DNA of 64,000 bases, from positions 62,001-126,000 of the forward strand of contig NZ_JAWKWO010000003.1 of assembly GCF_041397485.1 (NCBI RefSeq), given 5' to 3'. This DNA comes from Zhengella sp020637775 (GTDB taxonomy: Bacteria > Pseudomonadota > Alphaproteobacteria > Rhizobiales > Rhizobiaceae). Shown here piece after piece: positions 18,315-25,980 of the stretch (position 1 is its first letter; the number at the start of each line of letters is the position of its first letter). Below the pieces are notes generated by a model, which was not told the origin of the DNA, did no database searches, and saw only the letters and a list, made by a program, of their open reading frames with translations. The translations under genes and the position numbers were made by a program.

Positions 18315-19265
18315 ATGCTGACGGAAACGATCAATGCCATTCCCCTGCTGCCGCTAGCCGGTCTCCTGCTGCTGGCGGGCGGTGTGGCCATGGCATGGCC
18401 GTTGATTGCCCAGCCGGGTGGCCGCGCGGAGGTCTGGCGCAGGCTCCATGGCGACAAGGGCGAGACGCGGGTCCGCGAGGAGGTTGCGATCGCCCAGTCC
18501 GCGCAGCGCCGTGACGTGCGCGACAAGGCAATCCGCAAGGCCCAGGATTTCTACCAGAAGACCGATCCGGACAATGTGGCCCGGCTGCGGCAGAAGCTCA
18601 TCAGGGCTGGCTATCTCGATCCGCGCGCGGCAGGTTTCTTCTTCCTTGCGCGCATCGCCAGCCTGTTCGCATTTGCCGCCGGTGGCGGCGCGCTGGCTTT
18701 CGGCTTCGGCTTCACCATCGCGTCCAATGAGTGGCTCATGGTCCTGTTTGCCGGCGCTGGCGGATATTTCTTTCCGGGCCTGGCGTTGAACCATCGCGTC
18801 AACCAGCGCATGACGGAATACCGGAACGGCTTTCCCGATTTCATGGATCTGATGGTTGTGTGTTCGGATGCAGGGATGAGCATGGAAGCCGGCATCGACC
18901 GGGTGTCGCGCGAACTCATGAAGACGGCCCCCGCGCTGGCCACGAACCTGCAGCTTGTGACGCTGGAGTTGCGCGCCGGAAGAAGCGTCAATGATGCGCT
19001 GCGATCCCTGGGCGACCGTCTCGGTCTGGAAGAAGTCCGCTCGTTCGCGACGTTGCTCCAGCAGTCGAAGGAGCTGGGGACATCACTTTCCGGCGCGTTG
19101 CGGGTGTTCTCCGACGAGATGCGCCACAAGCGCATGTCCCGTGCGGAGGAGAAGGCGCATGCGTTGCCGGCAAAGATGTCGGTGCCGGTCACCGCCTGCA
19201 TCCTTCCGATCGTGCTGCTGGTCGCGATCATTCCGGCCATCGTGCAGCTTGTCGGCCTCCAGTGA
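18315..19265 (+). CDS. tadC: Tad pilus inner-membrane protein TadC
   Basis: 316 residues with N-terminal and C-terminal membrane helices and a central T2SSF domain (NGFPDFMDLMVVCSDAGMSMEAG-type start, LRSLGDRLGLEEVRSFATLL, SLSGALRVFSDEMRHKR). The second platform protein of the pilus, probably pairing with TadB. The last gene of the tightly packed cluster; TadD follows after a 132-bp gap. Confidence 0.93.
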   Translation: MLTETINAIPLLPLAGLLLLAGGVAMAWPLIAQPGGRAEVWRRLHGDKGETRVREEVAIAQSAQRRDVRDKAIRKAQDFYQKTDPDNVARLRQKLIRAGYLDPRAAGFFFLARIASLFAFAAGGGALAFGFGFTIASNEWLMVLFAGAGGYFFPGLALNHRVNQRMTEYRNGFPDFMDLMVVCSDAGMSMEAGIDRVSRELMKTAPALATNLQLVTLELRAGRSVNDALRSLGDRLGLEEVRSFATLLQQSKELGTSLSGALRVFSDEMRHKRMSRAEEKAHALPAKMSVPVTACILPIVLLVAIIPAIVQLVGLQ

Positions 19266-19397
19266 TGATTCACGCAGGGTTGCCAAGCTCTTAATCAGCA
19301 ACGGAAATTTGACCCTGTTTCGGCACTGGTCCTTAATCAGTTCTTGCTATTGTACTCCCTGAAAATGACCCGGAAACCGGGCAGGGAAGGGCAGGCA

Positions 19398-19865
19398 ATG
19401 CGTTACAGGACAATAGCGTCACTCTTGGCCATTTCCGTGCTGGCTGGCTGTTCGGCCGAAAGCATGGGCAGGATCGATACGACCCGGACCGCTGCTCTCG
19501 GGGTGTCGCGCGATCTGTCCCAGGGCGACCTCGAACAGGGCAAGGCCCATTTCGTCGAGGCCAATTACGGGCTGGCGGAGAAACACTTCCGCAAGGCTGT
19601 CGAACTGCGGGCCGACAATTCGGAAGCCTGGTTGGGCCTTGCGGCTTCCTACGATCAACTCGGGCGTTTCGATTTTGCCGACCGCGCCTATGCGCAGCTT
19701 CTTCGCGTTGCCGGACGCCAGCCACGGATCGTCAACAACATGGGCTATTCGCAATTGCTCAGGGGCGACAAGAAGAAGGCGCGCAAGCTTCTGGGTGAAG
19801 CGCGCGCGGCGCTGCCGGGCGATCCGGTGGTCGAGGCGAACTGGGATTTGTTGCAGAAGACCTGA
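19398..19865 (+). CDS. tadD: TPR lipoprotein TadD
   Basis: 155 residues. Lipobox LAGC with Cys18, then at least two TPR units (AKHFVEANYGLAEKHFRKAV-like and SEAWLGLAASYDQLGRFDFA), then GRQPRIVNNMGYSQLLRGD. TadD is the pilotin-type TPR lipoprotein of Tad systems. The longer frame from 19344 is not used since the ATG at 19398 gives a clean lipoprotein signal and GGAAGGGCAGG precedes it. The upstream gap holds two CTTAATCAG repeats, so this gene may have its own promoter. Confidence 0.9.
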   Translation: MRYRTIASLLAISVLAGCSAESMGRIDTTRTAALGVSRDLSQGDLEQGKAHFVEANYGLAEKHFRKAVELRADNSEAWLGLAASYDQLGRFDFADRAYAQLLRVAGRQPRIVNNMGYSQLLRGDKKKARKLLGEARAALPGDPVVEANWDLLQKT

Positions 19866-19907
19866 TGGGGCGCCTTCCGGACGGAGGGCTGGAAAAGGGG
19901 AATGGAC

Positions 19908-20912
19908 ATGGGTGAACTGATCTTGGGAGCCCCGGTTGCGGGATTGGCCAGTCGCTCACGGATCGTGGCAGAGGATGTCTTGCTGCTGCGGCGCGAGGTG
20001 TTTCGCGACGGTGTCGTTTCGCGCGGCGAAGCCGAATCGCTGTTCGCGCTGGACGCTTCCTGCGACGACAAGTGTGCCGAATGGTCCGATTTCTTCGTCG
20101 AGGCGCTGACTGATTATCTGGTTCATCAGGAAAAGCCGGCTGGATACGTGTCGCAGGACAATGCCGATTGGCTGATCCGCGCCATATCCACCGACGGCAA
20201 GGTGGATACGGCCAGCGAACTGGAGCTTCTGGTCAAGATTCTGGAGACGGCGCGCAAGTCGCCTGACAGGCTCGTCGCGTTTGCCCTGTCGCAGGTCGCC
20301 ATCGCTGTGACCGAGGGGGAGGGCGTGCTGGCGCGGCGGCGCGGATCGCTCACGCCCGGCTCGATCATGGAAGCGGAGGTGGAACTCATGCGCCGCATCC
20401 TGTTTGCGGCGGGCGGTGACGGGCACCTGGGTATTTCACGTGCCGAGGCGGAAGTGCTTTTCGATCTCAACGACAGGACAGCACATGCCGACAACCACCC
20501 GTCCTGGGACGAGCTTTTCGTCAAGGCGCTGGCCAATTACCTGATGTGCGCTTCCGGCTATACGCCGCCCTCGCGGGAGGATGCCCTGCGGCGCGACCGC
20601 CTTCTGGAAGAAGAGGATGTCAATATCGGCCGATTCTTCAGCCGCATGGTTTCCGGCGGTCTGTCCGGCATTCTCGACGCTTACCGGCGGGAAGACGGGG
20701 CGGAGGCCTGGCATCGCGCGCGCAATGCGCGGCTGGAGGCAGAGACAGCGATCGCCGAGCGTATCGACAATGCGGAAGCCGAATGGCTGGCCACCCGGAT
20801 CGGCCGCGATGGCCGTTTTCATCGCAACGAGGCTGCGTTGCTCGCCTTTCTGCGCGACGAAAGCCCGGAAATCCATCCTGCCTTGAAACCGCTGATCGAA
20901 CGCATCGCCTGA
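19908..20912 (+). CDS. Unknown protein with an internally duplicated acidic helical unit
   Basis: About 334 residues, no signal peptide or membrane helix. The unit SRGEAESLFALD....WSDFFVEALTDYL at residues 36-75 recurs as SRAEAEVLFDLND....WDELFVKALANYL at about 180-215, and the phrase NADWLIRAISTDGKVD is echoed by NAEAEWLATRIGRDGRFH near the end. The short D-G-K-V-D and D-G-R-F-H turns recall tellurite-resistance TerB or EF-hand-like loops, but I cannot assign a family. It follows tadD by 43 bp on the same strand. AAGGGG places the start at ATG 19908 rather than 19902. Confidence 0.7.
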   Translation: MGELILGAPVAGLASRSRIVAEDVLLLRREVFRDGVVSRGEAESLFALDASCDDKCAEWSDFFVEALTDYLVHQEKPAGYVSQDNADWLIRAISTDGKVDTASELELLVKILETARKSPDRLVAFALSQVAIAVTEGEGVLARRRGSLTPGSIMEAEVELMRRILFAAGGDGHLGISRAEAEVLFDLNDRTAHADNHPSWDELFVKALANYLMCASGYTPPSREDALRRDRLLEEEDVNIGRFFSRMVSGGLSGILDAYRREDGAEAWHRARNARLEAETAIAERIDNAEAEWLATRIGRDGRFHRNEAALLAFLRDESPEIHPALKPLIERIA

Positions 20913-20935
20913 CGCCTGCCATTGCAGGGGCGGGA

Positions 20936-20959
20936 GGAGCGCGGCACCTGGCGCGCTCC
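20936..20959. terminator. Hairpin between convergent genes
   Basis: GGAGCGCG / CGCGCTCC, an eight-bp GC stem with an eight-base loop, in the short gap between the stops of the repeat protein and the convergent XRE regulator. No T-run, so function as terminator is probable rather than certain. Confidence 0.45.
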
Positions 20960-20970
20960 CCGCATGCCGG

Positions 20971-21393
20971 TCAGACCGCGCGGTTGTATCGCGCGATTTC
21001 CGCCTCAAGCCGCTTGATGACGGACCCGGTTTCCTCGTGCAGCCGTTTCATGCGTGCCAGGTGGCCCGATACCGTGCGCACGAAATCCTCCTCCGTGCTT
21101 GTCGCCGGGGCATCGCCTATTCCGTGAATCAGCCAGGCAAGGCCGATATTGAGCACGCCCGCCAATGTGGTCAGGCGATTGGCGCGCGGTTCGGACCGGT
21201 CGCTTTCCCAGGCCAGTATGGTGGCCGTCTTGACGCCGATGCGGCGCGCAAGCTGCTGCGGCGTCATGCCGGCCGCTTCGCGGGCGCGGGACATGCGCCC
21301 GCCCATCGTGTCCATGTCGGCTTCGCCGGCATAGATCGTGCCCGTGTTGTCAAACGCCTCGATGGCCGGAAGTGTGTCCCCCGGTTCAGACAT
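20971..21393 (-). CDS. XRE-family transcriptional regulator
   Basis: 140 residues. A Cro/C1-type helix-turn-helix spans about residues 34-90 (MSRAREAAGMTPQQLARRIG, KTATILAWESDRSEPRA, LAGVLNIGLAWLIHG). The C-terminal 45 residues form a probable coiled helix. The acidic 33-residue leader is unusual; an inner start at the methionine of MSRAREAAG is possible. It is read in the same direction as the formaldehyde genes but separated by 93 bp and located downstream of them, so a direct regulatory link is not shown. Confidence 0.85.
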   Translation of the reverse strand: MSEPGDTLPAIEAFDNTGTIYAGEADMDTMGGRMSRAREAAGMTPQQLARRIGVKTATILAWESDRSEPRANRLTTLAGVLNIGLAWLIHGIGDAPATSTEEDFVRTVSGHLARMKRLHEETGSVIKRLEAEIARYNRAV

Positions 21394-21486
21394 GATCGTA
21401 CTCCTTTTGGTTTCCGCTTCAGGTCGTTTTCGGTGAGGAGTGTGTCACGGGGCAGGTGCGCGAACCCGTCCTGTTCGCGGCAAGAA

Positions 21487-22320
21487 CTAAAATAGCCGCG
21501 CCGCATGCCACTCCAGATGATCATCCATGAAGGATGAGATGAAGAAGTAGGAGTGATCGTAGCCTTCCTGCATGCGCAAGGTCAAATCGATGCCGGTATT
21601 CTTGATGGCTTCCTCAAACAGCCAGGGCCGCAATCCCTCGTCCAGGAACCCGTCGGCGGTGCCCTGGTCGATGAGGAATTCGGGAAAGCGCGCGCCGTCC
21701 TCCACCAGCGCACAGGCATCGTAGGCGCGCCAGGCAGCCTTGTCCCCGCCCAGGTATTTCGTGAAGGCACCGGAGGACCAATCCGCGGTGGAGGGCTGGA
21801 CGATGGGCGCGAACGCCGAGCATGCCCGGAACCGGTCGGGATGCTTGAGGGCAATCGTCATGGCACCGTGCCCGCCCATGGAATGGCCGAAGATGGACTG
21901 GTGGGCCATGTCGGCGGGGAAGTTTTCCGCGATCAGTGCGGGCAGTTCCCGCGTGACATAGGCATACATGTTGTAGTGCGTGTTCCAGGGTGCCTCAGTG
22001 GCATCGAGATAGAAGCCGGCGCCTGAACCGAATTGCCAGTTCGTCGCCTCATTGGGCACGTCACCGCCGCGCGGGCTGGTATCCGGACAGACGATGATGA
22101 GGCCGAGTTCGGCGGCCTTTTTCCGGTATTCGCCCTTTTCCATCACATTTGCATGGGTGCAGGTGAGGCCGGACAGATACCAGACGACCGGACAGGCGCG
22201 TTCGGCAGCCTGCGGCGGCACGAAGACGGCAAAGGTCATCTCGCATTTGCAGGTATCCGATTCGTGCGAATAAACGCCCTGCATTCCGCCATGCGCCTTG
22301 TTTTGCGATACGATTTTCAT
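21487..22320 (-). CDS. fghA: S-formylglutathione hydrolase
   Basis: 277 residues of the esterase D family. The nucleophile Ser147 lies in FGHSMGGHGAM; Asp and His of the triad lie in IDQGTADGFLDEGL and EGYDHSYFF. WYLSGLTCTHANVM and DTSPRGGDVPNE are family hallmarks. It hydrolyses S-formylglutathione to formate and glutathione, the step after the AdhC reaction. Third gene of the unit adhC - DUF188 - fghA. Confidence 0.95.
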   Translation of the reverse strand: MKIVSQNKAHGGMQGVYSHESDTCKCEMTFAVFVPPQAAERACPVVWYLSGLTCTHANVMEKGEYRKKAAELGLIIVCPDTSPRGGDVPNEATNWQFGSGAGFYLDATEAPWNTHYNMYAYVTRELPALIAENFPADMAHQSIFGHSMGGHGAMTIALKHPDRFRACSAFAPIVQPSTADWSSGAFTKYLGGDKAAWRAYDACALVEDGARFPEFLIDQGTADGFLDEGLRPWLFEEAIKNTGIDLTLRMQEGYDHSYFFISSFMDDHLEWHAARLF

Positions 22321-22372
22321 GTGATGTCCTGTTCAATGGTAAGGTTCACGGCCAGCGGGCGATGGCCGCCGG

Positions 22373-22844
22373 TCAGCCTGTCCTGTCAGGGCCGCTGGCG
22401 GCCTTCACCGCGAACCGGACAGTCCGGTCGAGCGCCTGAAGGAATGCGGAACGATCCCGTGCGGTGAAGCCGGGATTGTAGCCCTTGATCTCACCCGCCT
22501 CGCGCAGATCCTGCTTCAGGTTGCGCATCGCCACGGCCATGCCGATGGTTTCGGGCGTGAAGGGCCGTCCGGTCGGCCCCAGCACATGGACCCTTTTCCA
22601 CCAGCCTCGCCGCCAGCGGAACATCGGCGGTGATGGCGATGTCATTGGCCGCGGCATTCTCCACGATCCAGTCGTCGGCGGCATCGAAGGCGCCGGACAC
22701 GACGACGTTGCGGATCATCGGATCACGCGACGGTCGCAGTCCCGAATTGGCGACGAAGGTGACCGCCAGGCCATGCCGTTCGGCCACCTTCACGATTTCA
22801 GCCTTTACCGGACAGGCATCGGCATCGACATGGATCGCGGGCAT
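22373..22844 (-). pseudogene. DUF188 (YaiI/YqxD) protein, frameshifted
   Basis: The first half, HVDADACPVKAEIVKVAERH to AITADVPLAARLVEKG, and the second half, VHVLGPTGRPFTPETIGMA to DRSAFLQALDRTVRFAV, are the two parts of one DUF188 protein of about 155 residues. They lie in different frames. The join falls at AAAAGGGTCC near 22590; restoring two G residues in the G-run reproduces the expected K-G-V-H-V-L-G-P spacing. The gene sits between adhC and fghA with an 8-bp gap to adhC. Either a recent lesion or a homopolymer sequencing error. Confidence 0.8.
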
Positions 22845-22852
22845 GATGCCGG

Positions 22853-23977
22853 TCAGTAGACCACCACCGAGCGGATGCTCTCGCCGGCATGCATCAGGTC
22901 GAAGCCCTTGTTGATCTCGTCGAGCGTGAGCGTGTGGGTGATCATCGGGTCGATCTGGATCTTTCCCTCCATGTACCAGTCGACGATCTTCGGCACATCG
23001 GTGCGCCCGCGCGCGCCGCCAAAGGCGGTGCCCTTCCAGGTGCGTCCGGTGACGAGCTGGAAGGGACGCGTGGCGATTTCCTGGCCGGCCCCGGCGACAC
23101 CGATGATGATGCTTTCACCCCAGCCGCGATGGGCGCATTCCAGCGCCTGGCGCATGACCTTGACGTTGCCTGTGCAATCGAAGGTGTAGTCCGCTCCGCC
23201 GATCGTGTCCGCGCCGCGCTTCGTCATGTTGACGATCTCGGCAACCACATCGTCCACCTCGGTCGGGTTGACGAAATGGGTCATGCCGAATTTCTCGCCC
23301 CATTCCTTCTTGTCGTTGTTGATGTCGACGCCGATGATCATGTCGGCACCGGCAAGGCGAAGGCCCTGGATGACGTTGAGACCGATGCCGCCGAGACCGA
23401 AGACGGCAGCCGTCGCGCCGATCTCCACCTTGGCGGTGTTGATGACTGCCCCGATGCCCGTGGTCACGCCGCAGCCGATATAGCAGATCTTGTCGAATGG
23501 TGCGTCGGGATGGACCTTCGCCACCGCGATTTCGGGCAGGACGGTGAAATTGGAGAAGGTCGAGCAGCCCATGTAGTGAAAGAGCTTCTCGCCGCCGACG
23601 GAGAAACGCGATGTGCCGTCGGGCATCAGGCCCTGGCCCTGAGTCGAGCGGATTGCCGTGCACAGGTTCGTCTTCTGCGACAGGCAGGAGGGGCAGGAAC
23701 GGCATTCCGGCGTGTATAGCGGGATGACGTGATCGCCCTTTTTCAGGCTGGTGACGCCGGGGCCGACATCGACCACCACGCCCGCGCCCTCATGGCCGAG
23801 AATTGCCGGGAAAATGCCTTCCGGATCGGCGCCCGACAGGGTGAACTCGTCGGTGTGGCATATGCCCGTGGCCTTGACCTCGATCAGAACCTCGCCGGCG
23901 CGCGGACCTTCGAGATCGACCTCCATGACTTCGAGTGGCTTGCCAGCGGCGACGGCTACGGCGGCACGGGTTTTCAT
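22853..23977 (-). CDS. adhC: S-(hydroxymethyl)glutathione dehydrogenase, class III ADH
   Basis: 374 residues. Catalytic zinc ligands Cys40, His62 and Glu63 (GICHTDE, ILGHEGAG); structural zinc cysteines 92, 95, 98 and 106 (ECRSCPSCLSQKTNLC); Rossmann motif GLGGIGLNVIQG. It oxidises S-hydroxymethylglutathione to S-formylglutathione with NAD, the first enzymatic step of glutathione-dependent formaldehyde removal. Start chosen at ATG 23977 with GGAGGAC ahead; the longer open frame is spurious. A perfect long palindrome lies directly upstream of the ribosome binding site. Confidence 0.95.
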   Translation of the reverse strand: MKTRAAVAVAAGKPLEVMEVDLEGPRAGEVLIEVKATGICHTDEFTLSGADPEGIFPAILGHEGAGVVVDVGPGVTSLKKGDHVIPLYTPECRSCPSCLSQKTNLCTAIRSTQGQGLMPDGTSRFSVGGEKLFHYMGCSTFSNFTVLPEIAVAKVHPDAPFDKICYIGCGVTTGIGAVINTAKVEIGATAAVFGLGGIGLNVIQGLRLAGADMIIGVDINNDKKEWGEKFGMTHFVNPTEVDDVVAEIVNMTKRGADTIGGADYTFDCTGNVKVMRQALECAHRGWGESIIIGVAGAGQEIATRPFQLVTGRTWKGTAFGGARGRTDVPKIVDWYMEGKIQIDPMITHTLTLDEINKGFDLMHAGESIRSVVVY

Positions 23978-23994
23978 ATCGAACTGTCCTCCGG

Positions 23995-24033
23995 GGTTTC
24001 CTGAAAATGTCGTCGGCACATTTTCAGGAAACC
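23995..24033 (-). promoter_or_regulatory. Perfect palindrome with 16-bp arms upstream of adhC
   Basis: GGTTTCCTGAAAATGT at 23995-24010 and its exact complement at 24018-24033, separated by seven bases. It ends two bases from the GGAGG Shine-Dalgarno of adhC, so in the transcript it would form a hairpin against the ribosome binding site, or on DNA serve as an operator. The neighbouring divergent gene (channel, 24154) is 120 bp away, and a terminator role for a gene arriving from either side is not supported, since both neighbours read away. Confidence 0.65.
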
Positions 24034-24153
24034 GGAGCGCTTTCAACCATGGATATGCAAAGAGAGGATATTCGTGGCGAACCCGTCCTGCGCCCTGCCG
24101 GGAACGAGCGCGGCGGTTTATAGTGCCGGCGACTCGAACGGAAAGGCGAGGCA

Positions 24154-24585
24154 ATGCTGGAAAACCTGGTGGCCGGTACGGTCGTGATCGCGATCACGGT
24201 GGTGATCCACACATTCGGACTGATCGTGGTCACCCGCACAATGGCGTGGATGACAGGGCGGTTTCGCATGCACGGACGGCGGTCGCGGGTGCTGGCGATG
24301 ATCACCGTCGTTTTCGGCCTATTTGCCATCATGACCGTGGAAGTCTGGGTCTGGGCGGTCGCCTATGTCCTGACCGGCAGTTTCGACGATTTCGCCACTG
24401 CCCTCTATTTTTCCACGGTCACGTTTTCCACGCTGGGTTATGGCGATGTGCTGCCGCATCCCGAATGGCGGCTTTTCACCGCGCTGGAAGGGGTCAACGG
24501 GTTCCTGCTGATCGGATGGTCGACAGCCTATCTGGTGGCCGCAGGCATGCGGGTCGGGCCGTTCAAGTCGGGCGAGCATTTCTGA
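24154..24585 (+). CDS. Two-TM potassium channel-like protein
   Basis: 143 residues. Two or three membrane helices, and a pore loop STVTFSTLGYGDV, the TxGYGD selectivity filter of potassium channels (Ion_trans_2 type). No attached regulatory domain. Such short channel-like proteins are common in Hyphomicrobiales but their physiology is little known. It is divergent from adhC. A paralogue with filter TLGVGD is encoded at 61875-62318. Confidence 0.82.
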   Translation: MLENLVAGTVVIAITVVIHTFGLIVVTRTMAWMTGRFRMHGRRSRVLAMITVVFGLFAIMTVEVWVWAVAYVLTGSFDDFATALYFSTVTFSTLGYGDVLPHPEWRLFTALEGVNGFLLIGWSTAYLVAAGMRVGPFKSGEHF

Positions 24586-24660
24586 CCCTGGCTTCGCGCG
24601 TTAACGCGAGGTTCACTGTCCGGCCCACCGGACCGGCATGTTCATGGTTCCCTAAGGACA

Positions 24661-25959
24661 ATGGCTCCAGACTGGGCTCAGTACCATCAGGGGGAACCGT
24701 CGGACGTGAGTGTGACGCTTGTCTTCTTTGCAGCCGTCAACCTGGCGATCATCTTTCTCGCCATCGCGGTGCCGCTTGGCAACCGCCGCTTCTCGCTGTC
24801 GCGGACCATTGACGCGCCGCGTGAGACCTTGTGGTCGGCCCTGCATCCCTTTGGTGCGGATGCCGGCTGGTCCGGCCAGATCCTGGCGGCGGAGCCGGAC
24901 CCTGACGGGCGTGGCGGCACCATCACCCTGTCCTGGATCGGGCGGGACAACCTTCCGATCCGCCGGCGGATCGCGATCGATGAGATTTCGCCCGGATCAG
25001 CCTTCGCGGAAAGGGTGATCGATGACAGTTCGCTCGATGCGGCCTTCTGGGCAAACTGGGAAAGCCTTGTGCAACTGGAGGAGCAGCCGGATGGCAAGGT
25101 CAAGGTTACCATCACGCGCGGCGACCGCTATCGAGGCGCGGCGTTCCTGGTCTTTCGCTGGTTTGCGGCACGGCGGGAACTCGTCAAGCTGAAGACATGG
25201 GCGGAAACGGGCCGGTACAAGCCCGGCGGATTGTTCGAGCACCCCGTGACGCAGATCGCGATGGCGGGCCTTTCAGCGCTTGTGCTCTGGCCCGTCTTTG
25301 GCCTGGACGCCGGCGGATTCACGCTTGCGCTCGCCCTGACCCTCGTCATCGGCCTGCATGAGCTGGGGCACATGGCGGCGTTCCGGATCATGGGTCACAG
25401 GTCGGCCCGCATGATCTTCATTCCCGTCCTGGGAGGCGTGGCCATCGGCGGCCGGCCCTACGACTCCCGCTACGAGATTGCCTTTGTCGCGCTGATGGGC
25501 GCGGGTTTTTCCGCGCTTCTGCTGCCAGCCGCCATTGCCGGGCATGACATGGCTTTTGCGGCGGGAAACCGGGCGCTGGCCTCATTTCTCGGTGCGGTCG
25601 CCGCCTGCGCCGCCTTCTTCAACCTTGCCAATCTGGTGCCGGTCTGGAAGTTCGACGGCGGCCAGGTGCTCCGCCAGATCACCCCGGACCGCAGCGTTGC
25701 CCGGTTCGCCGCTTCCATGGCCGTTCTCCTCAGCGTGGCCGGCTTCGGCTGGCTGGCGGGCATGCAGCCGCCAGCCTTGCTGACCGGCTGTGCGGTGATG
25801 ACGCTGCTGAGCGTGATCACCGTCAACAGCGGGGTAAAGCCACGCATGGCCATGAAACCGATCAAACCCGGGGAGCGGGCGCTGATCTCTGCCGGACTGG
25901 CAGCGGCCATCTGCGTCCACGGGACCGGCATGGTCTGGGCAATACAGTCGTTCTTCTAA
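24661..25959 (+). CDS. Fusion of SRPBCC domain with M50-type membrane metalloprotease
   Basis: 432 residues. An N-terminal membrane helix (about 17-38) leads to a lipid-binding SRPBCC/polyketide-cyclase-like domain (43-180; RTIDAPRETLWSALHPFG). Then membrane helices carry zinc motif HELGH (233-237) and FDGGQ (331-335), the third-ligand motif of S2P/M50 intramembrane proteases. The combination suggests a protease whose activity is linked to a bound hydrophobic ligand or lipid; that is inferred. ATG 24661 used; GTG 24706 with GGGGGAA upstream is an alternative start. Confidence 0.75.
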   Translation: MAPDWAQYHQGEPSDVSVTLVFFAAVNLAIIFLAIAVPLGNRRFSLSRTIDAPRETLWSALHPFGADAGWSGQILAAEPDPDGRGGTITLSWIGRDNLPIRRRIAIDEISPGSAFAERVIDDSSLDAAFWANWESLVQLEEQPDGKVKVTITRGDRYRGAAFLVFRWFAARRELVKLKTWAETGRYKPGGLFEHPVTQIAMAGLSALVLWPVFGLDAGGFTLALALTLVIGLHELGHMAAFRIMGHRSARMIFIPVLGGVAIGGRPYDSRYEIAFVALMGAGFSALLLPAAIAGHDMAFAAGNRALASFLGAVAACAAFFNLANLVPVWKFDGGQVLRQITPDRSVARFAASMAVLLSVAGFGWLAGMQPPALLTGCAVMTLLSVITVNSGVKPRMAMKPIKPGERALISAGLAAAICVHGTGMVWAIQSFF

Positions 25960-25980
25960 GGCGATCTTCCGCAAGGCCCG

